A stretch of DNA of 64,000 nt from DASVVT01 sp036386415 (GTDB taxonomy: Bacteria > Acidobacteriota > Blastocatellia > Pyrinomonadales > Pyrinomonadaceae), in contig DASVVT010000004.1 in the NCBI GenBank assembly GCA_036386415.1, forward strand, positions 51,888 through 115,887, given 5' to 3'. The first letter of the stretch is position 1. Each line of letters starts with the position of its first letter. Below the pieces are notes generated by a model that was not told the origin of the DNA, did no database searches, and saw only the letters and a program-made list of their open reading frames with translations. Below are positions 43,966-52,467 of this stretch, piece by piece. Both the position numbers and the translations under genes were made by a program.

Positions 43966-45832
43966 TTTTAAGCGGCAGGTCTATGGCGAAGATTGTGCCC
44001 TGACCGGGCGCGCTCGTGACCGTGATCGTGCCCTCGTGCTGTTCGATGATCTGTTTGACGATGGCGAGTCCGAGTCCCGTGCCGCGTTTCTTGGTCGTAA
44101 AGAAGGGCTCGAAGATGTGCGCGCGTGTCTCTTCGCTCATGCCGCTCCCCTGATCCTTGATGGTGACGCGCGCCCTGGGCTGCCGCCCATTGAAGACGCG
44201 CTGGCCGTTGCCATCGCCGCCGTCCTCTCTGACGTGGTCTTCCGCAGTAACGCGCTCCGTCGAGATGTGGATCGGCGACCCGTCCTGGCTTGCGTCCACC
44301 GCGTTGGCTAAGAGGTTGACGAAGACCTGGCGCAGTTGGTCTGCGTCCCACTGGCCGCGCATGGTCTCGCGGCTGAAATCTTTTGTGACGGTGATGTTCT
44401 TTTCCTGAATGCGATCCGCAACCAGCTCGACGCTCGCTTCGAGCACGCGATGCAGGTCGGCCTCTGTGCGCGCAAGCGGTTTCTGACGTGAGAACTGTGT
44501 CACGTCAACCGCGAGCTTATTGAGATGGTCTATGCCGCGCTCGACCAGATCGATGGTGCTCAGGGACTCTTCATCTCTGGTCATGTCGCGCAGCATGGAG
44601 ACGCCGAGACGTATGCTGCCCAAAGGGTTCTTGATCTCGTGCGCGACCTGCGCAGCCGCCTGCCCGACAGCCGCCAGCGACTCCGTTCTTCTCAACACGG
44701 CCTCTGATTCCGCGGCCTCCGTCACGTCCACCAGCGTGATGATCTGTCCGGCCTCTGCATCCATCATGAGCGGCGAAGAGTAGATGTCGAAGGTTCGCAT
44801 GGCACAGTCAGGATCATCCGAGTCGCACACCCAGCGCCCGCGATACGTAGCCCGCTCGACGCGCGAGGCCGTGGCCGCTTCGAGCATCTTCATGGCATCT
44901 CGCGAAGCGAATTTGTCGTAGACGGAAGCGCCGATGGTGGCTCTCGGGAAAATCTCGAAGAAGGCTGCGTTGGCGCTTCGGATGCGATCATGCGCGTCAA
45001 TGGCGGCGACAGCAGAGACCATGCCTTCGAGCATCTGTCGGCTGAACTGGCGTTCTCGTCGCGCCATCTCCAGGCTCTGATGCATCTCGCGAAAGCGCCG
45101 CTGCACTTCACGTATCGTTCCGGCGGCGACGAGCGCGCCCGTCAGCAGCGCGATCAGCGTCAGAAGATGGATCGAGCGCCGCGCTTTCTCCTGAGACGCT
45201 GCGCCCCTTTGCAGAATCTCTTCCTGCTCGCGGCTCGTCTCGCGCAAAACCTCTTCCAGTTGCAGATCGACGGTGCGGAAGCTGCTGAAGCCTTCGAGCC
45301 CGTAACGGTTCAGGTCTTCCGTGAGCTCGAGGAACGACGTGATGTTATTGCGGAGCGTGCGCCCCTTGTCTGTTTGCGCGAGCGGCAGATGGTCGTAGAG
45401 GCCGAGCACCTCTTTCAGCTCGCTGCGCGCATTACGCAGGCGCACGTCGAAAGGAGGAACAAGCTCGTTGCGCGATTCGGATGCCCTGCGGGCGCGCGCT
45501 TCGTTGTCGAGCTTGGTCGAAGCCGTCCGTAGCCGCAGGAGGATGCTGAGCTTGCCCGCGTACTGGCGTTCGAGATCGAGCACCTCACGACTCACTTCTT
45601 CCAGTTGACGTACGCTCAAATAACTGAGCGCGATGATGAGCGCGAGCAGAACCGCGAAGCCGATCAGCAGCGGCTTGAGCGTCGGCGCAATCCTGCTCCG
45701 AACGCGCGGCGCGCGACGCCCACCCTTCTCTGCGCCCGGCTCCCGCGTCTCGTCCTCCGGCGCACGGATGCGTTCGTAGACGACCTCGCCGTCCTCCTTC
45801 ACGCGCTCCACCTTCGGCTGTTCTTCAAGCAT
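43934..45832 (-). CDS. two-component sensor histidine kinase (NtrB-like)
   Basis: A 632-residue membrane kinase. Residues 1-45 are charged and cytoplasmic; transmembrane helices are near 52-72 and 222-243, with a helical periplasmic sensor between. A PAS domain follows (about 275-385; AIDAHDRIRSANAAFFEIFP). HisKA has the phospho-His in QVAHEIKNPLGSIRLGVS near 405. The ATPase domain has LRQVFVNLLANAVDAS (N box) near 515, DQGSGMSE and FEPFFTTKKRGTGLGLAIVK near 590. No response regulator gene is adjacent. The last ten residues or so (after DLPLK) are encoded by a CAGTAGN-type repeat arm that supplies the stop codon. Confidence 0.92.
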   Translation of the reverse strand: MLEEQPKVERVKEDGEVVYERIRAPEDETREPGAEKGGRRAPRVRSRIAPTLKPLLIGFAVLLALIIALSYLSVRQLEEVSREVLDLERQYAGKLSILLRLRTASTKLDNEARARRASESRNELVPPFDVRLRNARSELKEVLGLYDHLPLAQTDKGRTLRNNITSFLELTEDLNRYGLEGFSSFRTVDLQLEEVLRETSREQEEILQRGAASQEKARRSIHLLTLIALLTGALVAAGTIREVQRRFREMHQSLEMARRERQFSRQMLEGMVSAVAAIDAHDRIRSANAAFFEIFPRATIGASVYDKFASRDAMKMLEAATASRVERATYRGRWVCDSDDPDCAMRTFDIYSSPLMMDAEAGQIITLVDVTEAAESEAVLRRTESLAAVGQAAAQVAHEIKNPLGSIRLGVSMLRDMTRDEESLSTIDLVERGIDHLNKLAVDVTQFSRQKPLARTEADLHRVLEASVELVADRIQEKNITVTKDFSRETMRGQWDADQLRQVFVNLLANAVDASQDGSPIHISTERVTAEDHVREDGGDGNGQRVFNGRQPRARVTIKDQGSGMSEETRAHIFEPFFTTKKRGTGLGLAIVKQIIEQHEGTITVTSAPGQGTIFAIDLPLKTSRQETVDSS

Positions 45833-45840
45833 AAAAATTC

Positions 45841-45917
45841 AGGGATGAGGGATGAGGGATGAGGGATGAGTAAGAATGAGCTTTTAACTCATCCCTCATC
45901 CCTCCGCCCTCATCCCT
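45841..45917. repeat. GGGATGA-word hairpin repeat, copy C1
   Basis: Left arm: four tandem GGGATGA heptads; right arm: the complement (CTCATCCCTCATCCCTCC and on), with loop near TAAGAATGAGCTTTTAA. It fills the 86-base spacer between polA and the histidine kinase gene, which are on the same strand, and so would lie inside any common transcript. Confidence 0.85.
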
Positions 45918-45918
45918 A

Positions 45919-48654
45919 TCATTTCGCGTCCATCCAGTTGTCGCCGATGCCGACCTCAACCAGGAGCGGAACATCCAGCTCGACAGCCGATTCCATCTCG
46001 CGACGCACCAGCGCGGCTGTGCGCTCGGCCTCATACTCAGGCGCTTCGACGAGCAGTTCATCGTGCACCTGCATCAACATGCGCGCTCTCAGCCCCTCGC
46101 GCTTGATGGCTTCGTCAACATGGAGCATGGCGATCTTCACGATGTCGCTCGAAGTTCCCTGAATCGGCATGTTGATCGCTTCGCGCTCGGCTCGCGCGCG
46201 TATGTTACCGTTGCGATCATTGATGCCGGGCAGCGGGCGTATGCGCCCGTAGATCGAGCGCACGTAGCCATGCTCGCGCGCCTTCTCCGGCACTTCCTCC
46301 ATGAAGCGGCGGACGCCCTTGTACGTTTCGTAATAATCTTCGATCACCTTCTTCGCCTCTTTGCGCGAGATGCCGACGCGCTGCGAGAGGCCGAAGGGCT
46401 CTATGGCGTAGGCGATGGCGAAGTTGACGATCTTGGCGAAGCGCCGCGCCTCCTTTAATTCTTCGTCCGTTCTTGCGCCAAAGACGAGGCGAGCAGTGCG
46501 CGCGTGGATATCGTCATTCTTCTGAAAGGCGTCGAGCATCTCAGGGTCGTGCGTGACGTGCGCGAGCAGGCGCAGCTCGAGTTGTGAGTAATCCGCAGAG
46601 ATGAGCTTGTAGCCTGGATCGGGCACGAACGCGCGGCGGATGCGGCGGCCAAGCTCCGTGCGAATCGGAATGTTCTGTAAGTTGGGCTCGCTCGAAGACA
46701 ATCTTCCCGTCGCCGTCACGGTTTGATTGAGTTGACCATGAATGCGTCCGTCCTCACCGATCTGCGCCGGGAGCGAGTCCGTGTAGACGGTCTTCAGCTT
46801 ATCCAGCTCGCGATACTCTATGATGAGACGCGGCAGCTCGTAGGTTTGCGCCAGCTCTTCCAGCACGGCCTTGCTCGTAGAGACGCGCCCCGTGGAGGTT
46901 TTCCGCCCCGAGCTGATGTTCAATTCTTCCAGCACATCGCCGACCTGCTTCGGCGAGTTGATCTTGAACTCGCGCCCGGCCACCTTGTAAATCTTCTTCG
47001 TGAGCTTCTCCAGCTCCTTGCCCAGGTATGCTGAAAGCTCCGTCAGTACGTTTGTATCGACGCGCAGCCCCGCGCGCTCCATGCGATGCAGGAGCGGCGC
47101 GAGCGGCAGCTCGATCTCCATGTAGATCGTTTCGAGTCCCTGTTCGAGCAGACGCCCGTGCAGCACATGCGCGGTCTGCGCCGTGAGGTCTGCCGCGCGG
47201 GCTGCGCTCCACTGTTTCTCCGTCCATCCTTCAGGAGCATCAATGGCGTCTTCTGCCCCGACCGCTTCGCGCGCAAGGTCTGTCAACTCGTACTTGCTGC
47301 GGATCGGATCGAGCAGGTAGGCCGCCAGGAGCGTGTCGTCCGTGACGCCCTCCAATTCGATGCCGAGCGGCTCAAGGAGCGCGACGGCGCGCTTCAGATC
47401 ATGCACAGACTTTGAGAGCAGACCATTGCCGAGCACATCTCTGAGCGGAGCGATGGCCGCATCCCGTCCGTCCTCGAAATTTTCCAGATCGACGTAAGCG
47501 GATGCACCCGCGGCGGTCGAGATACTGATGCCAGCGGGCACGCCAGTATCACGCACGCTGGCCTGCTGGCCTGCGCCGACCGGCGAGGAATCACTGACGG
47601 CGAAAGCCCAGTGCTCTGCTTCCCAGAGGCCGCGCACGAGGCTGTCCAGCTCCGAGCGTTTGCGTATGATGCGATAACGGTGCGGCTGCGCGCCGGTCGC
47701 GCCCACGGCGGCGCTGGCCGCATCGGAGAACTCGCGCGTGAGCGATTGAAATTCCAGCTCGCGAAAGAGCGCGTAGGCGGCAGCGCGATCCGGCGGGCGT
47801 GCCTGAAGCTTTTCCAGATCAAGCTCGACGGGGACATCCGTTCTGATCGTCGCCAGCTCCTTCGATTGGAGTATCAGGTCTCCGTTATTGCGCAAGGATT
47901 CGCGATAGGTCTTATGCTTGACCTCCTCCCAGTGCGCGAGCGCGTTCTCGATGGAGCCGAACTGTTTGACGATCTGGACAGCGCCCTTCGCGCCGATGCC
48001 GGGCGCTCCCGGAATATTGTCCACCGCGTCGCCCATTAATCCGAGCAGGTCTATGATCTGCGAAGGCGGGACGCCGAACTTGGCCTCGACCCATGCCTCG
48101 TCGCACCATTCGATAGGCGGCACGGGCTCTTTGCGCTTCACGTTCTGCGAGTTCTGGCGCATGCAGATGACCCAGGGGTCTTGCACAAGCTGGCACATAT
48201 CCTTATCGTTGGAGACGATCACGGCCTGCAAACCCTGTGCGGTCGCCTGCACGGCGAGCGTGCCGATCACGTCGTCTGCCTCAAAACCCGGCGAGTTGAG
48301 GATGGGGATGTTGTAAGCCTCGCAGACGCGTATGATGTAAGGCAGTTGCGACTGTAGCTCATCGGGCATATCCACGCGATGCGCCTTGTAAGCCGCAAAG
48401 CTCTCGTGCCTGAAAGTCTTCTCGCCGGATTCAAAGACGGCGGCGATGTAGTGCGGCTGCTCGTCCGCAAGGAGCTTACGCAGCATGTTCGTGAAGACGA
48501 AGACGGCCTGCGTCACCTGCCCCTGTGTGTTGGTCAAAGGCTCCATGCGCCCACCCATCGGCGCGAAAAAGGCGCGAAAGATGTGCGACATAGAGTCGAT
48601 CAGAAAGACTCGCTCCGTAGGCTGAGCCGGTGTCGTCGATTGTTTACGCGGCAT
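45919..48654 (-). CDS. polA: DNA polymerase I
   Basis: A 911-residue family A polymerase for repair and Okazaki-fragment maturation. The 5' nuclease domain covers about residues 12-300 (VFLIDSMSHIFRAFFAP; NSPGFEADDVIGTLA; DLLGLMGDAVDNIPGAPGIG). The polymerase domain has motif A LISADYSQLELRLLAHV near 670, O helix RRFAKIVNFAIAYAIEPFGL near 715 and motif C MLMQVHDELLVEAP near 845. The middle 3'-5' exonuclease domain has the fold but seems to lack its catalytic acidic residues: the usual DTET position reads FAVSDSS. The frame extends to 48762, but the ATG at 48654 gives the normal start; no ribosome-binding site is evident. Confidence 0.96.
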   Translation of the reverse strand: MPRKQSTTPAQPTERVFLIDSMSHIFRAFFAPMGGRMEPLTNTQGQVTQAVFVFTNMLRKLLADEQPHYIAAVFESGEKTFRHESFAAYKAHRVDMPDELQSQLPYIIRVCEAYNIPILNSPGFEADDVIGTLAVQATAQGLQAVIVSNDKDMCQLVQDPWVICMRQNSQNVKRKEPVPPIEWCDEAWVEAKFGVPPSQIIDLLGLMGDAVDNIPGAPGIGAKGAVQIVKQFGSIENALAHWEEVKHKTYRESLRNNGDLILQSKELATIRTDVPVELDLEKLQARPPDRAAAYALFRELEFQSLTREFSDAASAAVGATGAQPHRYRIIRKRSELDSLVRGLWEAEHWAFAVSDSSPVGAGQQASVRDTGVPAGISISTAAGASAYVDLENFEDGRDAAIAPLRDVLGNGLLSKSVHDLKRAVALLEPLGIELEGVTDDTLLAAYLLDPIRSKYELTDLAREAVGAEDAIDAPEGWTEKQWSAARAADLTAQTAHVLHGRLLEQGLETIYMEIELPLAPLLHRMERAGLRVDTNVLTELSAYLGKELEKLTKKIYKVAGREFKINSPKQVGDVLEELNISSGRKTSTGRVSTSKAVLEELAQTYELPRLIIEYRELDKLKTVYTDSLPAQIGEDGRIHGQLNQTVTATGRLSSSEPNLQNIPIRTELGRRIRRAFVPDPGYKLISADYSQLELRLLAHVTHDPEMLDAFQKNDDIHARTARLVFGARTDEELKEARRFAKIVNFAIAYAIEPFGLSQRVGISRKEAKKVIEDYYETYKGVRRFMEEVPEKAREHGYVRSIYGRIRPLPGINDRNGNIRARAEREAINMPIQGTSSDIVKIAMLHVDEAIKREGLRARMLMQVHDELLVEAPEYEAERTAALVRREMESAVELDVPLLVEVGIGDNWMDAK

Positions 48655-48698
48655 TTGATTCGATGATAAAGAAAGCAGGGGCGAGAGACAAGGGAAAA

Positions 48699-48822
48699 GA
48701 AGTAGACAGTAGTCAGTAGCCAGTAGGAAAGAAAATCCGGCGCGGCGTTTGATGCTGCTCATCTAAACGATACCAGGTTACGTAGTAAACATTCTGTTCT
48801 TCTACTGGCTACTGGCTACTTC
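48699..48822. repeat. CAGTAGN-word hairpin repeat, copy B6
   Basis: Left arm AGTAGACAGTAGTCAGTAGC onward (48700-48727), interior with GAAAATCCGGCGCGGCGTTT, right arm CTACTGGCTACTGGCTACTT (48803-48822). The interior segment AGAAAATCCGGC is shared with copy B7. It lies upstream of polA. Confidence 0.85.
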
Positions 48823-49190
48823 TTTTTCCCTCCCGGTGTTGCGTATAAGCAGCACAAGCTTCCTTTGGGCGTTGCCGTGGCGCGACAGTTATCGGGTGTC
48901 GCAGGCCGTGGCGAGGGCGCTTGGATAAATCAAGGGAGGCCGCAGACGCGATCAGCTTTATCAGCTTTAGCGGAGTAGGTAGCAACGTCCGAAGGGGTCA
49001 AAGCTCAGGGAACATTAGATCGTGCGCTGGCACGGAAGCCCTTCGGGGCGGGGCTCTTGTTCCCTCAATCGCGTTTCCCCTGTGTTGGCAGGCGGCCTTC
49101 GGCACGGGCTTTGCCATAGCTTTTGTCGCTTCACTGATACATGGCGCGTTAATCGAGAGCGCGCGGGAGAGAAGGGTTCATCCAACACAC

Positions 49191-50048
49191 TTGATTAAAC
49201 AGACGACACTCGGCGCGCCGGTGGAGACGAGCGGCATAGGGCTACATACGGCTGTGCCCGTCCACGTGCGCCTTCTTCCGGCCCCGCCCGACACGGGTTA
49301 TGTCTTCGTCCGTACAGACCTCTCCGGCTTCGAGATTCCGGCGAGCGTCGAATGGGTCGCGCATTGCAGCTATGCCACGACATTGATGCGCACGGGCGTG
49401 ATGCTCTCGACGGTTGAGCACCTGCTGGCGGCCTTAAGAGGCGCGGGCGTGGACAACGCCTACATCGAAGTCGATAACCTGGAAGTGCCCATCATGGATG
49501 GCTCGGCGGAAGCTTTTACGGAGATGATCGAACGCGCAGGGGTGGTCGAACAGCCGCTCGCGCGCCGCGCCCTGCTCGTGCGTGAAAGAGTCGCGGTCGA
49601 ACAGGGCAACCGGAGCATCACGGTCGAGCCCGCCGGTGTTTACGAGATCGACTGCATGATAGATTTCCCGCACCCTTTGATCGGCGTCCAGCGTTTCCGC
49701 GTCGCTCTCACGAACGGGGCGTTCGGGCGCGAGATTGCCTCTGCCCGCACCTTCGGCTTCACAGCCGAGATTGAAGCCCTGCGCCGCGCCAACCTGATTC
49801 GAGGCGGCACGCTCGACAATGCCATCGTGCTCACCCCCGAAGGCATGCTCAACGAAACGAGCTTACGCTTCGCAGACGAGTTTGTGCGCCACAAGATTCT
49901 GGACATCGTCGGCGACCTGGCGCTGCTCGGCATGCCCATCCTGGGACGCGTCAAGGCCGAGAGAAGCGGCCACATCCTGCACGCCACCTTGATGACCAAA
50001 CTCCTGCGCAACCGCGCCGCCTGGGAGATCGGGGAGATGAAGCAGTAG
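49191..50048 (+). CDS. lpxC: UDP-3-O-acyl-N-acetylglucosamine deacetylase
   Basis: A 285-residue zinc deacetylase for the committed step of lipid A synthesis. Motifs: QTTLGAPVETSGIGLHTAVP at the N-terminus, MLSTVEHLLAALRGAGVDNA (catalytic Glu and zinc His) near residue 68, VPIMDGSAEAF, HKILDIVGDLALLG (zinc His and Asp) near 232, and SGHILHATLMTKLL near 264. The open frame runs from 48921, but a TTG at 49191 begins a family-like MIKQTTL terminus and is preferred; the upstream frame is not family sequence. The terminal Lys-Gln and the TAG stop lie in the first bases of hairpin repeat B7. Confidence 0.92.
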   Translation: MIKQTTLGAPVETSGIGLHTAVPVHVRLLPAPPDTGYVFVRTDLSGFEIPASVEWVAHCSYATTLMRTGVMLSTVEHLLAALRGAGVDNAYIEVDNLEVPIMDGSAEAFTEMIERAGVVEQPLARRALLVRERVAVEQGNRSITVEPAGVYEIDCMIDFPHPLIGVQRFRVALTNGAFGREIASARTFGFTAEIEALRRANLIRGGTLDNAIVLTPEGMLNETSLRFADEFVRHKILDIVGDLALLGMPILGRVKAERSGHILHATLMTKLLRNRAAWEIGEMKQ

Positions 50049-50188
50049 ACAGTAGTCAGGAGACAGTAGTCAGTAGAAAAGAAAATCCGGCCTGGCGGTT
50101 GATACTGATCCTGTAAGTCATAGTAGACGGGAAAGCGCCACGTTCTTTCTTTTCTACTGGCTCCTGACTACTGACTACTGTCTACTTC
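50044..50188. repeat. CAGTAGN-word hairpin repeat, copy B7
   Basis: Left arm GCAGTAGACAGTAGTCAGGA onward (50044-50077) and right arm CTACTGGCTCCTGACTACTG onward (50153-50187); a change of TAG to GAG in one word is matched in the other arm (compensating pair). The interior AGAAAATCCGGC is shared with B6. It contains the lpxC stop codon and ends just before the stop of the next, converging gene. Confidence 0.9.
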
Positions 50189-50190
50189 TC

Positions 50191-50988
50191 TTATTCTGCC
50201 GGTGTGAATTCGTAGATGATGTGAAGCTTGAGCAAGCCGGGAGTGATTTCGGGACGCAGTTCTTTGGCGCGCAGACGCAGTGCGCCGCCCGCTGCGGAGA
50301 TGGGCACGCGCGCTGTCAGTTGCTCGGTTCTCAGGATTTCGATGGGGTTGACGCGCTGGTCTATGGCCGACTGTACCATGTCTACGACGACGCCGTTGGC
50401 GAGCAGGGGGATGCCCTTCAGATGCACGTCAACGATATCGACGCGGGCGTTCAGGGCTTGCCGCGCGTGATCGAATTCGAGATTGATGTTGGTATCAGCC
50501 CAACCCTGAAACCTCATGCAACCGAGCAGCCCTGTGTTGTAAGAGCCTGTGAAAGCGAGCGGCGCAACGATGCGCCCCTGCTCAAAGTGGACAGCCGTTT
50601 TGACGCCGTCCATCTCGCGCTCCAACACGACCACGCTCGCGCAGCCTCCCTGAGCCGATCCGGATACAGCCTTGGTGGCCTGAGGATTCTTCTTTGCGGT
50701 CTCGTTTGTGTTCGGACTCTTCTGGACGATGCCGAGCGAGAGAGGATACGACGGCGCTCGCAAACGCGTGAACATCACTTCGAGCAGCGCGTTGAGAAAC
50801 TGTTCGTTGAGGGTAACGGTCGCTTCGGCTGCGGGAGCTGTAGAGTTAGTCTGTCTCGGACGCGTGGCCTCGCCGGTCTGAGCCAGCGCCGGTGCGAGAA
50901 GCGACCCCGTTGACATGGCGCTGATCCAGATCGTCAGGCCGAGAGCAATACCGATCACACGCTTGAACATCTTCTTCAATCTCCTCAT
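50191..50988 (-). CDS. hypothetical exported protein
   Basis: A 265-residue protein with a signal peptide (basic MRRLKKMFKR, hydrophobic core, cleavage near ALAQT at residue 37). The mature part begins with a low-complexity Thr/Pro/Ala stretch and has VTLNEQFLNALLEVMFTRL near 58, then a beta-rich region with INLEFDHARQALNARVDIVD near 168. The layout recalls lipid-binding DUF2993/LmeA or BPI-like domains, but I am not certain. Three cysteines are spread along the chain. It converges on lpxC. Confidence 0.6.
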   Translation of the reverse strand: MRRLKKMFKRVIGIALGLTIWISAMSTGSLLAPALAQTGEATRPRQTNSTAPAAEATVTLNEQFLNALLEVMFTRLRAPSYPLSLGIVQKSPNTNETAKKNPQATKAVSGSAQGGCASVVVLEREMDGVKTAVHFEQGRIVAPLAFTGSYNTGLLGCMRFQGWADTNINLEFDHARQALNARVDIVDVHLKGIPLLANGVVVDMVQSAIDQRVNPIEILRTEQLTARVPISAAGGALRLRAKELRPEITPGLLKLHIIYEFTPAE

Positions 50989-51012
50989 TCCCAGAGTCCA
51001 GACCGCCCCACT

Positions 51013-51097
51013 AAGGGCTGAGGGCGGAGGGATGAGGGATGAACAAGAAAAGTTGCTTTCTTTTTATTCATCCCTCACGCTGCCGCCCTCAGCCCTG
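51013..51097. repeat. GGGATGA-word hairpin repeat, copy C2
   Basis: Arms AGGGCTGAGGGCGGAGGGAT onward and CACGCTGCCGCCCTCAGCCC, with GGGATGA heptads next to the loop. It uses the same word as copy C1 and lies between the exported-protein gene start and the kdsD stop. Confidence 0.82.
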
Positions 51098-51101
51098 CTT
51101 T

Positions 51102-52076
51102 TCAGAGTCCGCTTCTGACGATGTCGTGCAGGCGGATCAAGCCGACACAGCACCGCTCTTTATCGACGACCGGCAGGACGGAGATTTGCGAAGGGCGATC
51201 CTCCATCAGGCGCAGGGCGTCATAGGCGAGCAGGTCCGGGGAAGCGACGACAGGGCTGCGCGTCATGATCGCTTCGCTGTGAAGCGTCTCCCACTCAGCC
51301 TGTTTGACCTTCTGAAGCGCCCGCCGTAAGTCTCCATCTGTGATGATGCCGAGCAGGTGGCCGCGTTCATCTACCACGTTGACTGCGCCGAGGCCGCCGC
51401 GTGTGATCGCCGCCACGACTTCGAGCCACGGCGCGTCTCCTTCAATAGTCGGATTGTCCTGGCCGCTGTGCATCAGGTCTGCGACCTTGAGCGTCAGCCG
51501 TTTCCCCAAACGTCCTGCCGGATGATTCAATGCGAAATCATCCGGCGTTAATCCTTTGACCTGCATCAAGACCACCGCCAGCGCATCGCCAATGGCGAGC
51601 GCCACGGTCGTGCTGGTCGTCGGCGCTAGATTGAGCGGGCAGGCTTCCTGATCGACGGAGGCATCGAGCGCGACATCTGCGCGGCGCGCCAGCGTCGAGC
51701 GCAAAGAGCCCGTGACGGCCACGATGGGAACCTGACGGTGCTTCAGGTAAGGCAGCATGCTCAAGACTTCATCCGTCTCGCCGCTGTTGCTCAGGGCGAC
51801 GACGACATCATCGGAGGTGACTATCCCTAAGCCACCGTGCAGCGCATCCGAAGGGTGTAGAAAGACTGAGGCTGTGCCCGTGCTGGTCATGGTCGCGGCG
51901 ATCTTCTGGGCGATGATGCCTGACTTGCCGACGCCGACCATGACGACCTTGCCACGGCACGCAGACAGAAGGTCTATCGCACGCTCGACCTCCTCGCGCT
52001 TGAGCCTGCGCGCAGTCTGCGCGATGGCTTCAGACTCCAAACGGAGCAGGTCTATGATCTCTGTGAAATAGTTCAT
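51102..52076 (-). CDS. kdsD: D-arabinose 5-phosphate isomerase (KdsD/KpsF family)
   Basis: A 324-residue SIS-domain sugar isomerase that makes arabinose 5-phosphate for Kdo in LPS. SIS domain (residues 30-175): VVMVGVGKSGIIAQKIAATM, then FLHPSDALHGGLGIV (catalytic His) and ALSNSGETDEVL. Two CBS domains follow (about 205-265 and 270-324; GAVNVVDERGHLLGIITDGD). Length equals the E. coli protein. The open frame extends to 52118; the ATG at 52076 begins MNYFTEII, with an AAGGA close upstream. It fits with lpxC and lptF-lptG in showing an LPS-producing cell. Confidence 0.92.
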   Translation of the reverse strand: MNYFTEIIDLLRLESEAIAQTARRLKREEVERAIDLLSACRGKVVMVGVGKSGIIAQKIAATMTSTGTASVFLHPSDALHGGLGIVTSDDVVVALSNSGETDEVLSMLPYLKHRQVPIVAVTGSLRSTLARRADVALDASVDQEACPLNLAPTTSTTVALAIGDALAVVLMQVKGLTPDDFALNHPAGRLGKRLTLKVADLMHSGQDNPTIEGDAPWLEVVAAITRGGLGAVNVVDERGHLLGIITDGDLRRALQKVKQAEWETLHSEAIMTRSPVVASPDLLAYDALRLMEDRPSQISVLPVVDKERCCVGLIRLHDIVRSGL

Positions 52077-52118
52077 TTCCTTCACGGACGAGTTTCCTCT
52101 AACAGGTGCGCTGAGCAT

Positions 52119-52467
52119 ACACTGAGAGAGCCGCTTTTATCCACAGGAGGAGCCGTCGCCGGTCAAGCGCGAGAGGGGCTCCGGGCTTCCCCGCCCTTTA
52201 CAGTCGGGAGCAAAACAGAACTTTGTTGATCGTTCGACAAATTTTCAGCAACCAACTTATAGTGTGTGCGCATTTGGTCAGTCGGCGAGACTCACCAGTC
52301 CTAAAGAAAACCAAGTCTCGCTCAATCCTTCATAGTAACTCTGCGATCAGCGCTGGCTTTTAAACAGAGTTTCTTTGCAGCACATTCACACGTCATTTTC
52401 AGCTCGATCTCGTCCAAGGGCAGCGCAATTTTCACAAGGTATTCCGAAAGACCTGCTGAAAATAGAT
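52119..52467. other. spacer upstream of kdsD and the P-domain remnant
   Basis: No gene, repeat or hairpin family is recognised. The stretch is AT-richer than its surroundings from about 52210. It probably contains the kdsD promoter and decayed upstream sequence of the broken gene that follows. Confidence 0.35.
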
